Assembly (NCBI GenBank): GCA_003553905.1
Contig: PWEA01000004.1
Location: forward strand, 1-54,503
DNA length: 54,503 bases
DNA from: Candidatus Aenigmatarchaeota archaeon
GTDB taxonomy: Archaea > Aenigmatarchaeota > Aenigmatarchaeia > PWEA01
Reading direction: 5' to 3'
Positions 1-10,789 of the stretch are shown piece by piece; within the stretch, counting starts at the first letter, position 1; each line of letters opens with the position of its first letter. The translations under genes were made by a program, and so were the position numbers. The notes below the pieces were generated by a model, which saw only the letters and a program-made list of their open reading frames with translations, was not told where the DNA came from and did no database searches.

Positions 1-45
1 ACTCGCCTCGTCGCCTTCCAAACCATCATAATTTTTATTAGTCAT
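1..45 (-). CDS. 5' end of an acidic protein truncated by the window edge (MTNKNYDGLEGDEAS...)
   Basis: ATG at 45 on minus strand, open to the window edge, preceded by a TTTAAATAGTA TATA-like element. Confidence 0.4.
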   Translation of the reverse strand, partial: MTNKNYDGLEGDEAS

Positions 46-184
46 TATTTATCACCAAGTAGTAATTAACATTCCTACTATTTAAAGGTTAGGGTTATTT
101 TTTACTTAATAGTAGTCACAATTATACTTTCCACGGAACCAACCGTCTCTAAAACTATTAAGGCTACTCTCCAAGCTATATGTT

Positions 185-631
185 ATGGTTGAAGATAACT
201 GTTTGTTCTGTAACGGTCCCGAGGGTATAGAAAAAAATCTGGTGAAGAGGTATGACAACTGGACAGTTTTTGTTAATCTAAACCAGGAGCATCTTGGACG
301 ATGTATAGTCAAACTGAATAGGCATATTGTAGATTTCTTTAAAATCACTGAGGAAGAAAGGAAAGAACTGTTCGGAACAGTTGTCCCGGAACTGAAGGAA
401 TCTCTAAACAAGGCATTTGACCCTGACCTGTTTAACTACGCCTCACTTGGAAACTGTGTCAGACATCTACACCTCCATGTTATACCTAGATACAAGGACG
501 AGAGGGAGTTTGAAGGTGTGGTTTTTCGCGACAAAAACTGGAACAACGACTACAAGCCCTACGACAAAGAATTCGAAGTTTCAGAAGATGTAAGACACTC
601 TATAGCCGCGGAGCTCAGAGATAACATATGA
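185..631 (+). CDS. HIT family protein (histidine triad hydrolase)
   Basis: CxxC-containing N-terminus (CLFC) and HLHLHVIP histidine triad. Confidence 0.85.
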   Translation: MVEDNCLFCNGPEGIEKNLVKRYDNWTVFVNLNQEHLGRCIVKLNRHIVDFFKITEEERKELFGTVVPELKESLNKAFDPDLFNYASLGNCVRHLHLHVIPRYKDEREFEGVVFRDKNWNNDYKPYDKEFEVSEDVRHSIAAELRDNI

Positions 632-696
632 GAATTTTATAAGTTTGTATATTCTCTATAGAAGTTAATTCTTTAGTCATTCCATCAGGTAAGAGG

Positions 697-1284
697 CTAA
701 TCTCTTTTAATATCTTCTTTTATGATGTTCACTGTTTCTTGAACGTTGATATCAGTTGTGTCTATCTTTTTACAGTTGCCCTCATTGTAGTTCTTGTATT
801 TTTTATATACTTTGTCAAAAAGCTCCTTATCTTTTTCAAGTTTTTTATCGGTTATCTCTATTTCTTGTCTGTGTTTTCTCCTTTTCCTTCTCCAAAGTTC
901 TTCTTCATCAGCGATAAGGATATAAGTTTTCTCTGGGTAGACTAGATCTACTTCATTCATTATCTTCCCGAGGGACTCTTCGTCTTTCAAATGATTCCCT
1001 GCAAGTGCTTCATGATAAAATAGTGTCGAAAGATGATATCTATCTGCTACTACTGTTTTGTCTTTTAACAACTCCTTAATATCTTCTGATGACTCTACCA
1101 ATCCAGCTAAATAATAAAGATACCTTGTTTCTGGAAGAGCTTCGTTATCTATGTATCCTCTGAGTTTGTCAAAGGTTTCTGGAGGAGTTCTGTAAGCCGT
1201 TATTCCCTCCTCTTTATCCAGTTCTTTAGTTATCGTACTCTTTCCAGTAGCATCAGGTCCTTCGATGGCATAAAAATTCTTCAT
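697..1284 (-). CDS. Thymidylate kinase-like P-loop kinase
   Basis: N-terminal IEGPDATGKST P-loop, DRYHLSTLFY segment typical of dTMP kinases. Confidence 0.75.
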   Translation of the reverse strand: MKNFYAIEGPDATGKSTITKELDKEEGITAYRTPPETFDKLRGYIDNEALPETRYLYYLAGLVESSEDIKELLKDKTVVADRYHLSTLFYHEALAGNHLKDEESLGKIMNEVDLVYPEKTYILIADEEELWRRKRRKHRQEIEITDKKLEKDKELFDKVYKKYKNYNEGNCKKIDTTDINVQETVNIIKEDIKRD

Positions 1285-1394
1285 TTTAACTTTCCTCTAT
1301 TTTACTATATCATGGAAAAGAAATATAAACCTGAATTTAATACGGGCAGTGTCGTTCTCAAAGAGTTTTATAAAATCCTGAACTTATTTTACGT

Positions 1395-2147
1395 ATGAAC
1401 CAAAAACAAAGGGAAGAGATAACCCTGTATCTAGAAGACAATCCTTCCTTTTACGACTTCAGTTCTGATCGCATATTGGAATGGAGCAAAGACTATAACT
1501 TTCTGGAGAAATATCTGAAGCCACAGATCGAAGAAGGTATGAAAGTTCTGGATATTGGATGTGGACATGGCAAGACTCTTTCTGCTATATCAGACACGAT
1601 TAAGAAGGGCTATGGGGTTGAGATTGACGATAAGAGGTACAAGATGGCCATAAACGAAAACAAAGACAATCCAAATATAGAGATAATAAAGGGCGATGTA
1701 TCTGATGTTCCCGTAGACGAGAAGTTTGATATAGTATTCACGGAAAGAGGTCCTGCGGCAGCAATAATAGATAACGTGAGGGAGTGGGTAACTGAAGGAG
1801 GGCTGTTCCTTGTAGAAAGGATAGGTGAGCAGCATCATAGAGTATTCAAGGAGATAATGGGCCGAGGTCAGGGTTATGGTAAATGGGATGAAAAAAGTGC
1901 CGCAACCAAGGACAGGAAAATTCTTGAAGACAGTGGATTTGAGATGCTGTTTATGCACAATTACTTCATGTTCGCATATTATGAAAACATAGTAGACTTG
2001 GTGAAAAATGTTTTCGCGGTTCCAACCATAGAATACAAAGGTGAAGAAGATTTAGAAAAACTCAAAGAAGTCGAGAAAAGACTTGGCACAAAGAAAGGAA
2101 TAAAACTTCTCAACCATTATTTGGTTTATGTCGCAAAGAAGATCTAG
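1395..2147 (+). CDS. SAM-dependent class I methyltransferase
   Basis: VLDIGCGHGKTL motif I. Confidence 0.8.
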   Translation: MNQKQREEITLYLEDNPSFYDFSSDRILEWSKDYNFLEKYLKPQIEEGMKVLDIGCGHGKTLSAISDTIKKGYGVEIDDKRYKMAINENKDNPNIEIIKGDVSDVPVDEKFDIVFTERGPAAAIIDNVREWVTEGGLFLVERIGEQHHRVFKEIMGRGQGYGKWDEKSAATKDRKILEDSGFEMLFMHNYFMFAYYENIVDLVKNVFAVPTIEYKGEEDLEKLKEVEKRLGTKKGIKLLNHYLVYVAKKI

Positions 2148-2185
2148 TTAAAAAAGTTTATAATTCTCCTAAATTAAATGTCTTT

Positions 2186-2737
2186 ATGTCTTCCGAAGAA
2201 GTTGAAATTAGGGTCGTTTTAAAGAACCGGGAAAAAGCAGAGAAGGTTATCAAAAAAGAGGCCGAGCTAAAGGAGGAGATCAGGCAGGTTGACAGCTACT
2301 TCGTCCCGGAAGGTAAGGACTTCTTCGAGGTAGATCCTACAAAGGAGTATCTGCGTGTCAGAGAAGACGAAACGAGCAACGAGATCGGATACCATCTCTG
2401 CCATTTTGACAAAGACGGTTCACTGAGCTACACGGAGGAGTGGGAGACGGAGATCGGAGATGCCGAGACCATGAAAGAGTTGTTCGAGAAGATTGGCATG
2501 GTCAAAAAGGTAGTGGTCGACAAGCGGAGAAAGGTCTTTGAGTATAATGGTTTAGAGCTAGTTCTTGACCACATCGAAGGTCTGGGGCACTTCCTGGAAG
2601 TTGAAGCAAAGGACGTAGGAGGCTCCGTCAAGGAGAAAAGGAAGAAATGTTTTGATGTACTAGAAGACATGGGACTGAAATGGAAGCCAGCACCCGATAT
2701 GGGATATCCTGACATGTTGTTGGAAGAATCTATCTGA
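2186..2737 (+). CDS. CYTH domain protein (class IV adenylate cyclase / triphosphatase-like)
   Basis: EVEIRV start, YLRVRED, VVVDKRRKVFEYNGLELVLDHIEGLGHFLEVEA pattern of CYTH/CyaB family. Confidence 0.8.
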   Translation: MSSEEVEIRVVLKNREKAEKVIKKEAELKEEIRQVDSYFVPEGKDFFEVDPTKEYLRVREDETSNEIGYHLCHFDKDGSLSYTEEWETEIGDAETMKELFEKIGMVKKVVVDKRRKVFEYNGLELVLDHIEGLGHFLEVEAKDVGGSVKEKRKKCFDVLEDMGLKWKPAPDMGYPDMLLEESI

Positions 2738-2837
2738 AGAGCGGAATGAATACAACAAGCATACACTGTATATTTGAAACCGTAAACTGATACTGCTGCA
2801 GTTCAAGTATAAAAAAATTAAGCATCTAGTAATACAT

Positions 2838-3032
2838 ATGTCCGAAAAAAGATCAGACGAAGAACTACTGAATGAAGATGGTATCTACAAGCACTTTTGT
2901 GACAACAACGAGGAAAACACTGTTGGGATAGTTGATCCCGAAGGTTACTGTCGTCTTTGTGGTTCCGAGTTTAATATAAACATCGATAAAGAGGAATACG
3001 AGAAGAACTTGAAAAAATACAAGGCCGTATAA
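2838..3032 (+). CDS. Small hypothetical protein with CxxC (CRLCG) motif
   Basis: 64-aa ORF with acidic composition and CRLCG element. Confidence 0.5.
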   Translation: MSEKRSDEELLNEDGIYKHFCDNNEENTVGIVDPEGYCRLCGSEFNINIDKEEYEKNLKKYKAV

Positions 3033-3052
3033 AAACCAGGTTCCGGAATTAA

Positions 3053-3283
3053 CTACTCCTCTTTTGACTCTTCGACCACAGACTTCTCAGGTATTATTAT
3101 CCATGCGATGATATAGGCCAGAAGCCCGCCACCAAAGGCCAAGGTAAATATGACCCAGAGTAGGCGTATTAGTATCGGATCTACGTCAAAATATTCGCCC
3201 AGACCTCCACATACACCACCAAGTACCTTATCCTTCTCCGTCCTGTAGAGCCTTTTATCTGGCATATCTGTTCTTTGTATCAT
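3053..3283 (-). CDS. PspC domain membrane protein
   Basis: LYRTEKDKVLGGVCGGLGEYFDVDPILIRLLWVIFTL is the classic PspC signature. Confidence 0.9.
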   Translation of the reverse strand: MIQRTDMPDKRLYRTEKDKVLGGVCGGLGEYFDVDPILIRLLWVIFTLAFGGGLLAYIIAWIIIPEKSVVEESKEE

Positions 3284-3321
3284 GTATTTAAATTTCTTAA
3301 TGTAATTTTAAAATAGATATA

Positions 3322-3633
3322 ATGGATAAAGAAAATGGCTACCCGGAAAATCCCTTCGAAATGTCCTACGCAGACATGGTAAAGCATGCTGGATACAAGA
3401 AGGGTGAAAGCAACGGTGATGAGATATACAGGGTTAGGAACCAGGACTATGTCATCAACGATGGCGAGGTATTGGACATTGCACCACCTATTGTGAATAT
3501 TCTCACGGATGAAGAAGTAGGGAGAATGAATATAGTTGAAGGGTTAACAGGAGTAGATAAAAAAACTAACAAATCCACAGAAAGGATAGGACCAGATCAC
3601 AAAGATTCGGAAGAAGTATTTCATGTGATATAG
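3322..3633 (+). CDS. Hypothetical protein
   Basis: 103-aa ORF, acidic. Confidence 0.5.
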   Translation: MDKENGYPENPFEMSYADMVKHAGYKKGESNGDEIYRVRNQDYVINDGEVLDIAPPIVNILTDEEVGRMNIVEGLTGVDKKTNKSTERIGPDHKDSEEVFHVI

Positions 3634-3772
3634 TCCTCTACTAGTATTCATTCAAAAGGACTCTGAACAGTTTCCAGGCCTTAGAATGTTTCAAGAATGT
3701 TATATAAAAGCAGATAAAGCCGATACAGATTTAAAAGTCCCCGACTGTTTTCCAAGCAACTATAGATATTTA

Positions 3773-6058
3773 CTAACCAACGTAACCTATCTCAGCTTCA
3801 TCCTCCCCCATCCTACGTCTTGAAGCTTCGAAGTCTTCGTAGTAGCTCATCATGTCGTCGGTTATAGATTTACTGGAATCATCGAGGGCACTTTCAAAAT
3901 GCTTCTTCCTGACCTCGTTGGACTCCCTGTCTTCTCTAAGGGCATTCATCGCAGCTTCTCTGCAGATAGCAAATATATCAGCGCCCGAATATCCTTCCGT
4001 AAGTTTGGCTAGTTCTTCTAAATCTATACCTTCACCGAGCGGCATATCCTTGGTATGAATCTTAAATATCTCAAGCCGGGCTTCCTCATCGGGTGAAGGA
4101 ACCAGTAACTGGTTATCGAACCTTCCTGGACGTAGAAGCGCTGAATCTATCATATCGGGCCTATTTGTCGCACCTATAACCATAACGTCGTTCAACTCTT
4201 CGAGGCCAGACATCTCAGTCAGTATCTGTGAAACTACCCTTTCCGATACATTTTCCCCCATCGAACTCCCCCTCTCGGAAGCAAGTGCATCCATTTCATC
4301 AAAAAACACAACGGTGGGCGCAACCTGTTTTGCCTTCTTGAATATTTCTCTCACCCTCTTTTCAGACTCCCCTACCCATTTGCTCAACAGCTCCGGGCCT
4401 TTGACACTTATGAAGTTGGAGTCCGACTTGTTCGCTACGGCTTTTGCAAGCATGGTTTTACCACAACCAGGTGGGCCGTATAGTAAAAGACCTGAAGGGG
4501 GTCTTATACCTAGTCTTCTATACGACTCTGGATTATCAAGTGGCCACTCAACAGCCTCCTTAAGCCTTTCCTTGACCTGTCCAAGACCACCTACATCCTC
4601 CCAGCTTACATCGGGAACCTCTACAAGGACCTCTCTCATAGCCGAAGGTTCGACCATTCTCATAGCGTGGTCGAAGTCACCCTTACTTACCTTAAGCTTT
4701 TCCAAACTTTCCTCGGGAAGTTCATCCATGTCCTGGAGATCGGATATATCTGGAAGAACCCTTCTCAATGCATGCATAGCACCTTCCTTAGCAAGTGCCT
4801 CTATGTCTGCACCAACGTAACCATAGGTCCTATCCGAAATCTTATCAAGATTTACGTCATCGGTTAAAGGCATGTGTCTTGTATGTATCTGTAATATTTC
4901 CTTTCTACCTACCTTATCAGGAACTCCTATTTCGATCTCTCTGTCAAACCTCCCAGGTCTTCTAAGAGCAGGGTCTATTGCGTCTACCCTGTTGGTTGCA
5001 GCTATTACTATGACCTGGCCTCGGGCCTCCAAACCGTCGAGAAGTGTAAGAAGCTGGGAAACAACTCTCTTCTCCACTTCGCCGCTTGATTCTTCTCTCT
5101 TCGATGCTATTGCATCCAGCTCATCTATGAAAATTATAGACGGCGAGTTTTCTTCGGCCTCTTCAAATATCTCCCTTACCTTTTTTTCTGATTCGCCGTA
5201 GAACTTACTCATAACTTCCGGGCCGTTTATTGTCTGGAAATGTGCTCCGGCTTCGTTTGCAACAGCCTTTGCAAGTAGAGTCTTTCCTGTTCCAGGTGGT
5301 CCGTGGAGAAGTACCCCCTTCGGTGGTTCTATACCAAGCCTCTCAAAAACCTCGGGATGTTTCAGCGGAACCTCTATCATCTCTCTTACCTTCTTTATTT
5401 CGTTATGTAAACCACCGATATCTTCATATGTAACCGTAGGTATCTCTTCATCTTGGATTTCTACAGCCTGTGGTTTCAGATCTATAGTGGTCTGACTGTC
5501 TATCTTTACAATTCCTTTGGGTTTAGTGGAAACAACCATAAGACGCGTCTCTGTGCCTCCTACACCTGGCATCATATTAGAAAATATATCCTCACCAAAA
5601 AAATCTTCGAACAGGCTTCCTCTTCTATCGCTTCTTACCGACGTTGGAACTATAACATCACCTTTGGAAGCAGGTCTCATATAAAGATTCTTCTTGAGTA
5701 AATTGGGAGAAATATGTAGAGCAACACCTTTCTGTGCCGGAGCAAGCGTAACCTTTTCTGCAGGTTTTGGCTCCGCCTTCCTTATCTTTACGTTTTCACC
5801 TACGGAAGTTCCAGCATTTCTCCTTACCAAGCCATCCATTCTGACTAGGCTACTGCCAACGTCCTCTGGATAAGATCTGACAGCAAGAACGCCTGTTTTT
5901 TTCTTCCCCTCGATCTCTATAATATCTCCTTCACTGACATTAAGATCCTTCATTATCTTAGAATCAAGTCTAGCTATTCCCTTTCCAAACTCTTCCCTTG
6001 AAGTTAACTCTCCCACTTTAAGAGAGACAGCACCGTTGTTGTTGTCGTCTTTATTCAT
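3773..6058 (-). CDS. CDC48/VCP-family double AAA+ ATPase
   Basis: Two Walker A/B pairs ([37 protein letters not shown]), N-terminal CDC48 N domain. Confidence 0.97.
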   Translation of the reverse strand: MNKDDNNNGAVSLKVGELTSREEFGKGIARLDSKIMKDLNVSEGDIIEIEGKKKTGVLAVRSYPEDVGSSLVRMDGLVRRNAGTSVGENVKIRKAEPKPAEKVTLAPAQKGVALHISPNLLKKNLYMRPASKGDVIVPTSVRSDRRGSLFEDFFGEDIFSNMMPGVGGTETRLMVVSTKPKGIVKIDSQTTIDLKPQAVEIQDEEIPTVTYEDIGGLHNEIKKVREMIEVPLKHPEVFERLGIEPPKGVLLHGPPGTGKTLLAKAVANEAGAHFQTINGPEVMSKFYGESEKKVREIFEEAEENSPSIIFIDELDAIASKREESSGEVEKRVVSQLLTLLDGLEARGQVIVIAATNRVDAIDPALRRPGRFDREIEIGVPDKVGRKEILQIHTRHMPLTDDVNLDKISDRTYGYVGADIEALAKEGAMHALRRVLPDISDLQDMDELPEESLEKLKVSKGDFDHAMRMVEPSAMREVLVEVPDVSWEDVGGLGQVKERLKEAVEWPLDNPESYRRLGIRPPSGLLLYGPPGCGKTMLAKAVANKSDSNFISVKGPELLSKWVGESEKRVREIFKKAKQVAPTVVFFDEMDALASERGSSMGENVSERVVSQILTEMSGLEELNDVMVIGATNRPDMIDSALLRPGRFDNQLLVPSPDEEARLEIFKIHTKDMPLGEGIDLEELAKLTEGYSGADIFAICREAAMNALREDRESNEVRKKHFESALDDSSKSITDDMMSYYEDFEASRRRMGEDEAEIGYVG

Positions 6059-6067
6059 GATACCACA

Positions 6068-6454
6068 TCATTTTACTTCAACTTCAACCCAGTCCTCCCT
6101 AGATTCCTTTGTGTTCATTTTTTTAAATCTATCCTCTGGTACCAAAACCTTGAAGACATCGTAGTCGATTTTTCCTTCCCAGCCATCAAGATATCCAACT
6201 ACCCTATCCAATAGTTCTAACGGTACTATATAAACGGACCTGTCTACCTTTATATGCGGCATGTCTTTCAGTATACCACTACGGTTGTACACATATACCT
6301 TATCTCCCTTCTTTACCTTCTGTTTCCAACCGTACAGACCACGATAAAACTTGTTACGCTGGTAGTTGGACTTGAACTTCTCCGAATCAACACAGAAACT
6401 AACCAGAGCTGCAAGGTCTTCCTTCCCTTCTGTCTCAGCTCTGTGTTTTTTCAT
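6068..6454 (-). CDS. Conserved-looking hypothetical protein adjacent to CDC48
   Basis: 128-aa ORF ending 9 nt before the CDC48 start; NKFYRGLYGWKQKVKKGDKVYVYNRSG. Confidence 0.6.
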   Translation of the reverse strand: MKKHRAETEGKEDLAALVSFCVDSEKFKSNYQRNKFYRGLYGWKQKVKKGDKVYVYNRSGILKDMPHIKVDRSVYIVPLELLDRVVGYLDGWEGKIDYDVFKVLVPEDRFKKMNTKESREDWVEVEVK

Positions 6455-6548
6455 GGATTTTATTTATGTACATTAAACTTTATAAAGGTTTTGTTTAAAT
6501 AAATTAAACAGTTTAATATTTTAAGTTTGAGCACAAAACTTAACTTCT

Positions 6549-7247
6549 ATGAAGGTAGAGCGACTCCCAACTGGCTGCGAGGTCCTAGATGAGCTCCTGG
6601 GTGGTGGAATTGAAAAAAATACACTGACCAATGTCTATGGTCCCCCGGGTTGTGGTAAGACAACACTATGTCTACAGGCTGCGGTTTCGTCCATAAACAA
6701 AGGAGAAAAGGTAGTCTTTATAGATACAGAAGGGGGATTCTCGAAGGAAAGGCTTGGTCAGATATCGGGAGATGCCGAAGAAATTCTGGACGAAATAATA
6801 CTCATAGAACCGGATGGTTTTGAAAAACAGAACGACAACGTCGAAAGACTCGACAAGATGTGCGAGAAGAATGATATCGGCCTGATAATTCTCGATTCTC
6901 TTGTAACACTATACCGTTTAGAACTAAACGACGGGAACACAAGAAAGATAAACAGCATGCTTGCAAAACAGCTTTCTGTTCTTTCAAACCTATCGAGAAA
7001 ACGAGAAATACCTGTACTAATAACAAACCAGATATACTCTGACATAGAAAACGGTGGAGTTGAACTAGTATCAAGAGATATAGCAAAATATCAGTCCAAA
7101 TGTTTAATAGAGATGAAAAAGTTCGAGAAGGGCAAACGTATAATGATCATGAGAAAACACAGATCACAACCCGAAGGGAAGGAAGCACAGGTTTTAATCA
7201 CAGAAAATGGTCTTGAAAAACCCGATCAAGGCTTTAATCTTCTCTAG
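6549..7247 (+). CDS. radB: DNA repair and recombination protein RadB
   Basis: RecA-fold: [25 protein letters not shown], short RadB-length protein without HhH. Confidence 0.88.
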   Translation: MKVERLPTGCEVLDELLGGGIEKNTLTNVYGPPGCGKTTLCLQAAVSSINKGEKVVFIDTEGGFSKERLGQISGDAEEILDEIILIEPDGFEKQNDNVERLDKMCEKNDIGLIILDSLVTLYRLELNDGNTRKINSMLAKQLSVLSNLSRKREIPVLITNQIYSDIENGGVELVSRDIAKYQSKCLIEMKKFEKGKRIMIMRKHRSQPEGKEAQVLITENGLEKPDQGFNLL

Positions 7248-9287
7248 TTAGTCCCAGTCGTCCTTTGATTTACAGTCGGGGTCCGGGCACATCTCAAATG
7301 GTCTTTTGCCTCTTCTTATAACCTTGAACGTAGGTAGATCACAGTCATCACATTTTTCTTTAGTGGGAACTATCTTGGCTTTCTGAGGGAGTGGATAAGA
7401 GTTCTCGCAGTCAGGATAACCAGAACAACCAACGAACTGACTTCGGCCCGTTTTTATTACTTTGAGTGTACCTCCGCACTCAGGACATTCTCCAAGCTCT
7501 CTCTTCTTTCTATTGGTTTCCATAACAGCCTCTTTCAAGCCCTGTCCTATTTCCTCCTCGTTCTTCTCTATACTGTCAAGTATTTCCCCGAGGGCCTTCT
7601 TGGCCTCTTCCACGACATCATCCTTTGATTTATCACCATCCCTTATTTTTTCCATATCATCCTCAAAGCTCCTGGTCATATTTTCCGATAAAACCTTAGG
7701 AGAATACTTTTCAAGAGCTTCGACAACTCCCATACCTATATCAGTGACCTTTATCGACGAGCCGTCTACATACCCACGGCTGTAGAGTTTATCGATGATC
7801 TGGGATCTTGTTGCCTTGGTACCCAGGTTTCTTTTTTCCATCTCCGAAACAAGGGAAGCTTGTGTATACCTCTTTGGCGGCTGTGTCTGTTTGTCCAGTT
7901 TACTAACTTTCGAAACATCAAGCTCGTCGCCTTCTTCAAGGTCAGGAACTTTCTGCTCCTTCTTTTTTACATACGGATCGTAGAATTCAAACCAGTTCGG
8001 TTCCAGAGTTCTCTTTCCCTTACCAAGAAACATTTCACCGGAAAGATCGAAAGTAAGCTTTACAGATTCACGAACAGCTGCCTTTCCAAATACGGCAAGA
8101 TATCTCTTAACTATGAGATCGTATAGCTTCTTGTCGTCCTCTGATAAGCTATCTGGTTTTGACCCCGTTGGATATATAGCAGGATGGGCTTTGTCCTCCT
8201 TCTTTCCCTGTTTTGGTTTAAGTTTACCTCTATCGAGTAGCTTCTGGGCAAGTTCACTGTATTTATTTTGATTTTTTATCTTTTTTAGAATATTTTTATA
8301 CCCTATTTTTGGAGGGAGCTTCTGGCTTGATGTCCTTGGATATGAAATAAGACCTGACTCATAAAGTGACTGAGCAACGTCGAGTGTTTTTGATGGCGAG
8401 AACCTGAAAGCAGAATAGGCCTCTCTCTGCAGTGTTGAGAGGTCAAACGGATAAGGAGGCTTGTGTTTAAACTTGTTCTTACTGACTTTTTTTACGTTGG
8501 CGCCATCCTTGCTTGCATTTTTCTTACTCTCATCGGCCTCTTCCTCTTTCCAAAACTTACCGTCCTCATGCCGTGTTTTAAGTTCCCCTTTTTCTGATTC
8601 AAGATAAGCTTCAAGTATCCAATAGTCTTCGGGTTCGAACTCGTCTATCTCTCTTTCCCTATCCACCAGTATCTTAAGAGCAGGCCCCTGTACCCTTCCG
8701 GTAGAAAGCACTTTGAAGGTGTTTGTGTTGTTTTTAACAGAAAGTGTCAAAGCACGCGAAAGGTTTATGCCCCACAACCAGTCTAGGATATGTCTGGCAA
8801 GACCCGACTGCACCATACCATGATCAAGCTCTTCGGAAAGATTTTTGTAGGCTTCCTGAAGATCAGAAGTTGTGAGTGTTGAAAACTTCATCCTGGCTGC
8901 GTTTTCTGTACCGACAACAAACTTCAGTATATTATATCCTATAACACTGCCCTCCTGGTCATAGTCGCATGCATTCACAAATTTGTCCGCTTTATCTGAA
9001 AGTTTTTTCAGGTTGGTGTGGTAGTTTTTCATCCATTTAGATTTTTTCCTAACCTCATAGGTGGGCTTCCATACCATATCAAAAACAGGATAGTCCCAAC
9101 CCTTCCCTTCCTGCTCCAGTGTGTATATATGACCCACAGCAGGCACAACATAGGTCTTCTCATCACCTATGGTTGTTTCATACCAAACAGCCTTGCCTCT
9201 GTTTTTCTTGGTTACATCGCCGTCTGCAAGAGCATATGCAATTCTACCGGCTGCATTAGGTTTTTCTGCAATTATGAGCTGAGTCAT
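7248..9287 (-). CDS. topA: DNA topoisomerase I (type IA) with C-terminal zinc fingers
   Basis: LIIAEKPNAAGRIA Toprim start, SYPRTSSQKL active-site motif, C-terminal CPECGG...C..C fingers. Confidence 0.95.
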   Translation of the reverse strand: MTQLIIAEKPNAAGRIAYALADGDVTKKNRGKAVWYETTIGDEKTYVVPAVGHIYTLEQEGKGWDYPVFDMVWKPTYEVRKKSKWMKNYHTNLKKLSDKADKFVNACDYDQEGSVIGYNILKFVVGTENAARMKFSTLTTSDLQEAYKNLSEELDHGMVQSGLARHILDWLWGINLSRALTLSVKNNTNTFKVLSTGRVQGPALKILVDREREIDEFEPEDYWILEAYLESEKGELKTRHEDGKFWKEEEADESKKNASKDGANVKKVSKNKFKHKPPYPFDLSTLQREAYSAFRFSPSKTLDVAQSLYESGLISYPRTSSQKLPPKIGYKNILKKIKNQNKYSELAQKLLDRGKLKPKQGKKEDKAHPAIYPTGSKPDSLSEDDKKLYDLIVKRYLAVFGKAAVRESVKLTFDLSGEMFLGKGKRTLEPNWFEFYDPYVKKKEQKVPDLEEGDELDVSKVSKLDKQTQPPKRYTQASLVSEMEKRNLGTKATRSQIIDKLYSRGYVDGSSIKVTDIGMGVVEALEKYSPKVLSENMTRSFEDDMEKIRDGDKSKDDVVEEAKKALGEILDSIEKNEEEIGQGLKEAVMETNRKKRELGECPECGGTLKVIKTGRSQFVGCSGYPDCENSYPLPQKAKIVPTKEKCDDCDLPTFKVIRRGKRPFEMCPDPDCKSKDDWD

Positions 9288-9369
9288 TCGTTAGAAGTTT
9301 GGAAGGAAGTTTTTTAAAGTTAACAGTTTTAGGCACTACATAAAACAATGTAAGGAAAAAGTTGCAAAA

Positions 9370-10743
9370 CTAATGAGCCTTGCCCTTATGTATGCTTAAG
9401 CCTCTCTTAGTGTCAAACTCCTTGTCACACTCCTCGCACCTGAAGCCTCCGGTGTTCTTTTCCTGTGGAGTAATTTCATCGGGACCTGGTGTCTTCTGTG
9501 GTTTCATGTCCTCCTTTATATCACCGGGCTTAAGGTCCTTTTCTTTGAGAAGCTCATGTATATCTCTCATAAAGCCCTTAACAAAGTCTTTGGCAACATT
9601 TATCTGATGTTCTGTGATATTCTCTATATCCTTGTCGTTTAACTTTTTCTTCATCTCCAGCACCTTACTCATAGTCTTCTCATATCTTGGGTCTATCAGT
9701 TCCTCTTCGATGAGGTTTTCTTTGAATGCATTCGGTAGCTTTTTTGGATCTTCAGGCAGTTTACCCAAGGCCTTAAGAGCTGCCACAGAAGTTTTTATCA
9801 TAGATTCGTAGTTTGACTGTATCTTTCTTGCCTTTCTGCTTATCTCTATTCTCTTCATAAGCTTCTGCATTTCACCGACAAACTTCTTGGCCATCTCTAT
9901 ATACTTATCCACATCTTCTCCGCTCATCTCATCGATGTTGTTATGCTCAACATCTTTGTATATGGAATAAACCTCCTCGTATTGTTTTACATACTTTTCA
10001 TCGAGAAGATCACGAGAAACAAGTTTTTCACGTGCCATTTTTCCCAGCTGTTTTGGTGCAGGAACTTCTTCACCCATATAAACAAGAACAGCCTGCATGG
10101 AGTTCGTCATGGCATGATATATATCCTTTGCAACGATTAGAACCTTCATTCTCTCGGCACGCCTAAGCCTTTTTGGAACCTTAGACATCCTCTTCTCTGC
10201 AGACTTTCTGGTCGCCGGTAGCTTACCCATCTTGTAAAGTCTCTGAATGGGTCCAAAAAATCCATCATCGTATATAGCAGTAGCATCCTGTGTCCAGGAA
10301 TGTGCAACGGGGCTTCCCCGTCTCATCATATCCCAATATTCTGTTATAGTCCACGGTGGCTGGACATGCAGTATATGGCTTCCAGATTTCGTCTTACCAC
10401 AACCCTCGGCCACATCTTTAAGATAGTCTTCAATCTCTTTTTTCTTCCTTCTATCAACATCCTCTCTTGTGTCATCTATAAAAACGGTGATGTCAAGGTC
10501 CGACTCGGAGCTGAACTCGTCTCTTGTGACAGAACCTGTCCCTATTATAGCATTTATATATTCACCGTACTTCTCAATGGCCTTTTTCTTGAACTTTTCG
10601 GCTGCATCCATTCTCCTTCTCTTCTGAAAGTCCTTTATCTTTCTCTTAGTAGATCTAAAATCTTTGGCTTTACCAACAAAAGTTTCGTCGGGCTTCAACC
10701 CGTTTTCTTGATCTATTCTATCTCCTTGAGACATACACCACAC
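9370..10743 (-). CDS. Pol-beta-type nucleotidyltransferase domain protein with C-terminal C2H2 zinc finger
   Basis: GTGSVTRDEFSSESDLDITVFIDD (GSx..D.D); C-terminus FRCEECDKEFDTKRGLSIHKGKAH. Confidence 0.75.
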   Translation of the reverse strand: MWCMSQGDRIDQENGLKPDETFVGKAKDFRSTKRKIKDFQKRRRMDAAEKFKKKAIEKYGEYINAIIGTGSVTRDEFSSESDLDITVFIDDTREDVDRRKKKEIEDYLKDVAEGCGKTKSGSHILHVQPPWTITEYWDMMRRGSPVAHSWTQDATAIYDDGFFGPIQRLYKMGKLPATRKSAEKRMSKVPKRLRRAERMKVLIVAKDIYHAMTNSMQAVLVYMGEEVPAPKQLGKMAREKLVSRDLLDEKYVKQYEEVYSIYKDVEHNNIDEMSGEDVDKYIEMAKKFVGEMQKLMKRIEISRKARKIQSNYESMIKTSVAALKALGKLPEDPKKLPNAFKENLIEEELIDPRYEKTMSKVLEMKKKLNDKDIENITEHQINVAKDFVKGFMRDIHELLKEKDLKPGDIKEDMKPQKTPGPDEITPQEKNTGGFRCEECDKEFDTKRGLSIHKGKAH

Positions 10744-10749
10744 CTTTTT

Positions 10750-10782
10750 ACCACTTAATAGTTACAAATACTACTATTTAAA
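10750..10782 (-). promoter_or_regulatory. TATA element plus 18-bp element TTGTAACTATTAAGTGGT upstream of the nucleotidyltransferase/C2H2 gene
   Basis: Exact 18-bp match to 22932-22949; TTTAAATAGTA-N4-TTGTAAC arrangement. Confidence 0.65.
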
Positions 10783-10789
10783 AGTTTGC

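Noticed and set aside
3634-3772. Possible small RNA in the gap before CDC48 (TTATATAAAAGC TATA-like)
   Set aside because: No clear structure or terminal pairing found by eye.
4314-5701. Plus-strand ORFs antisense to CDC48
   Set aside because: Ser/Leu/Pro-rich shadow ORFs caused by codon bias; the CDC48 frame is unambiguous.
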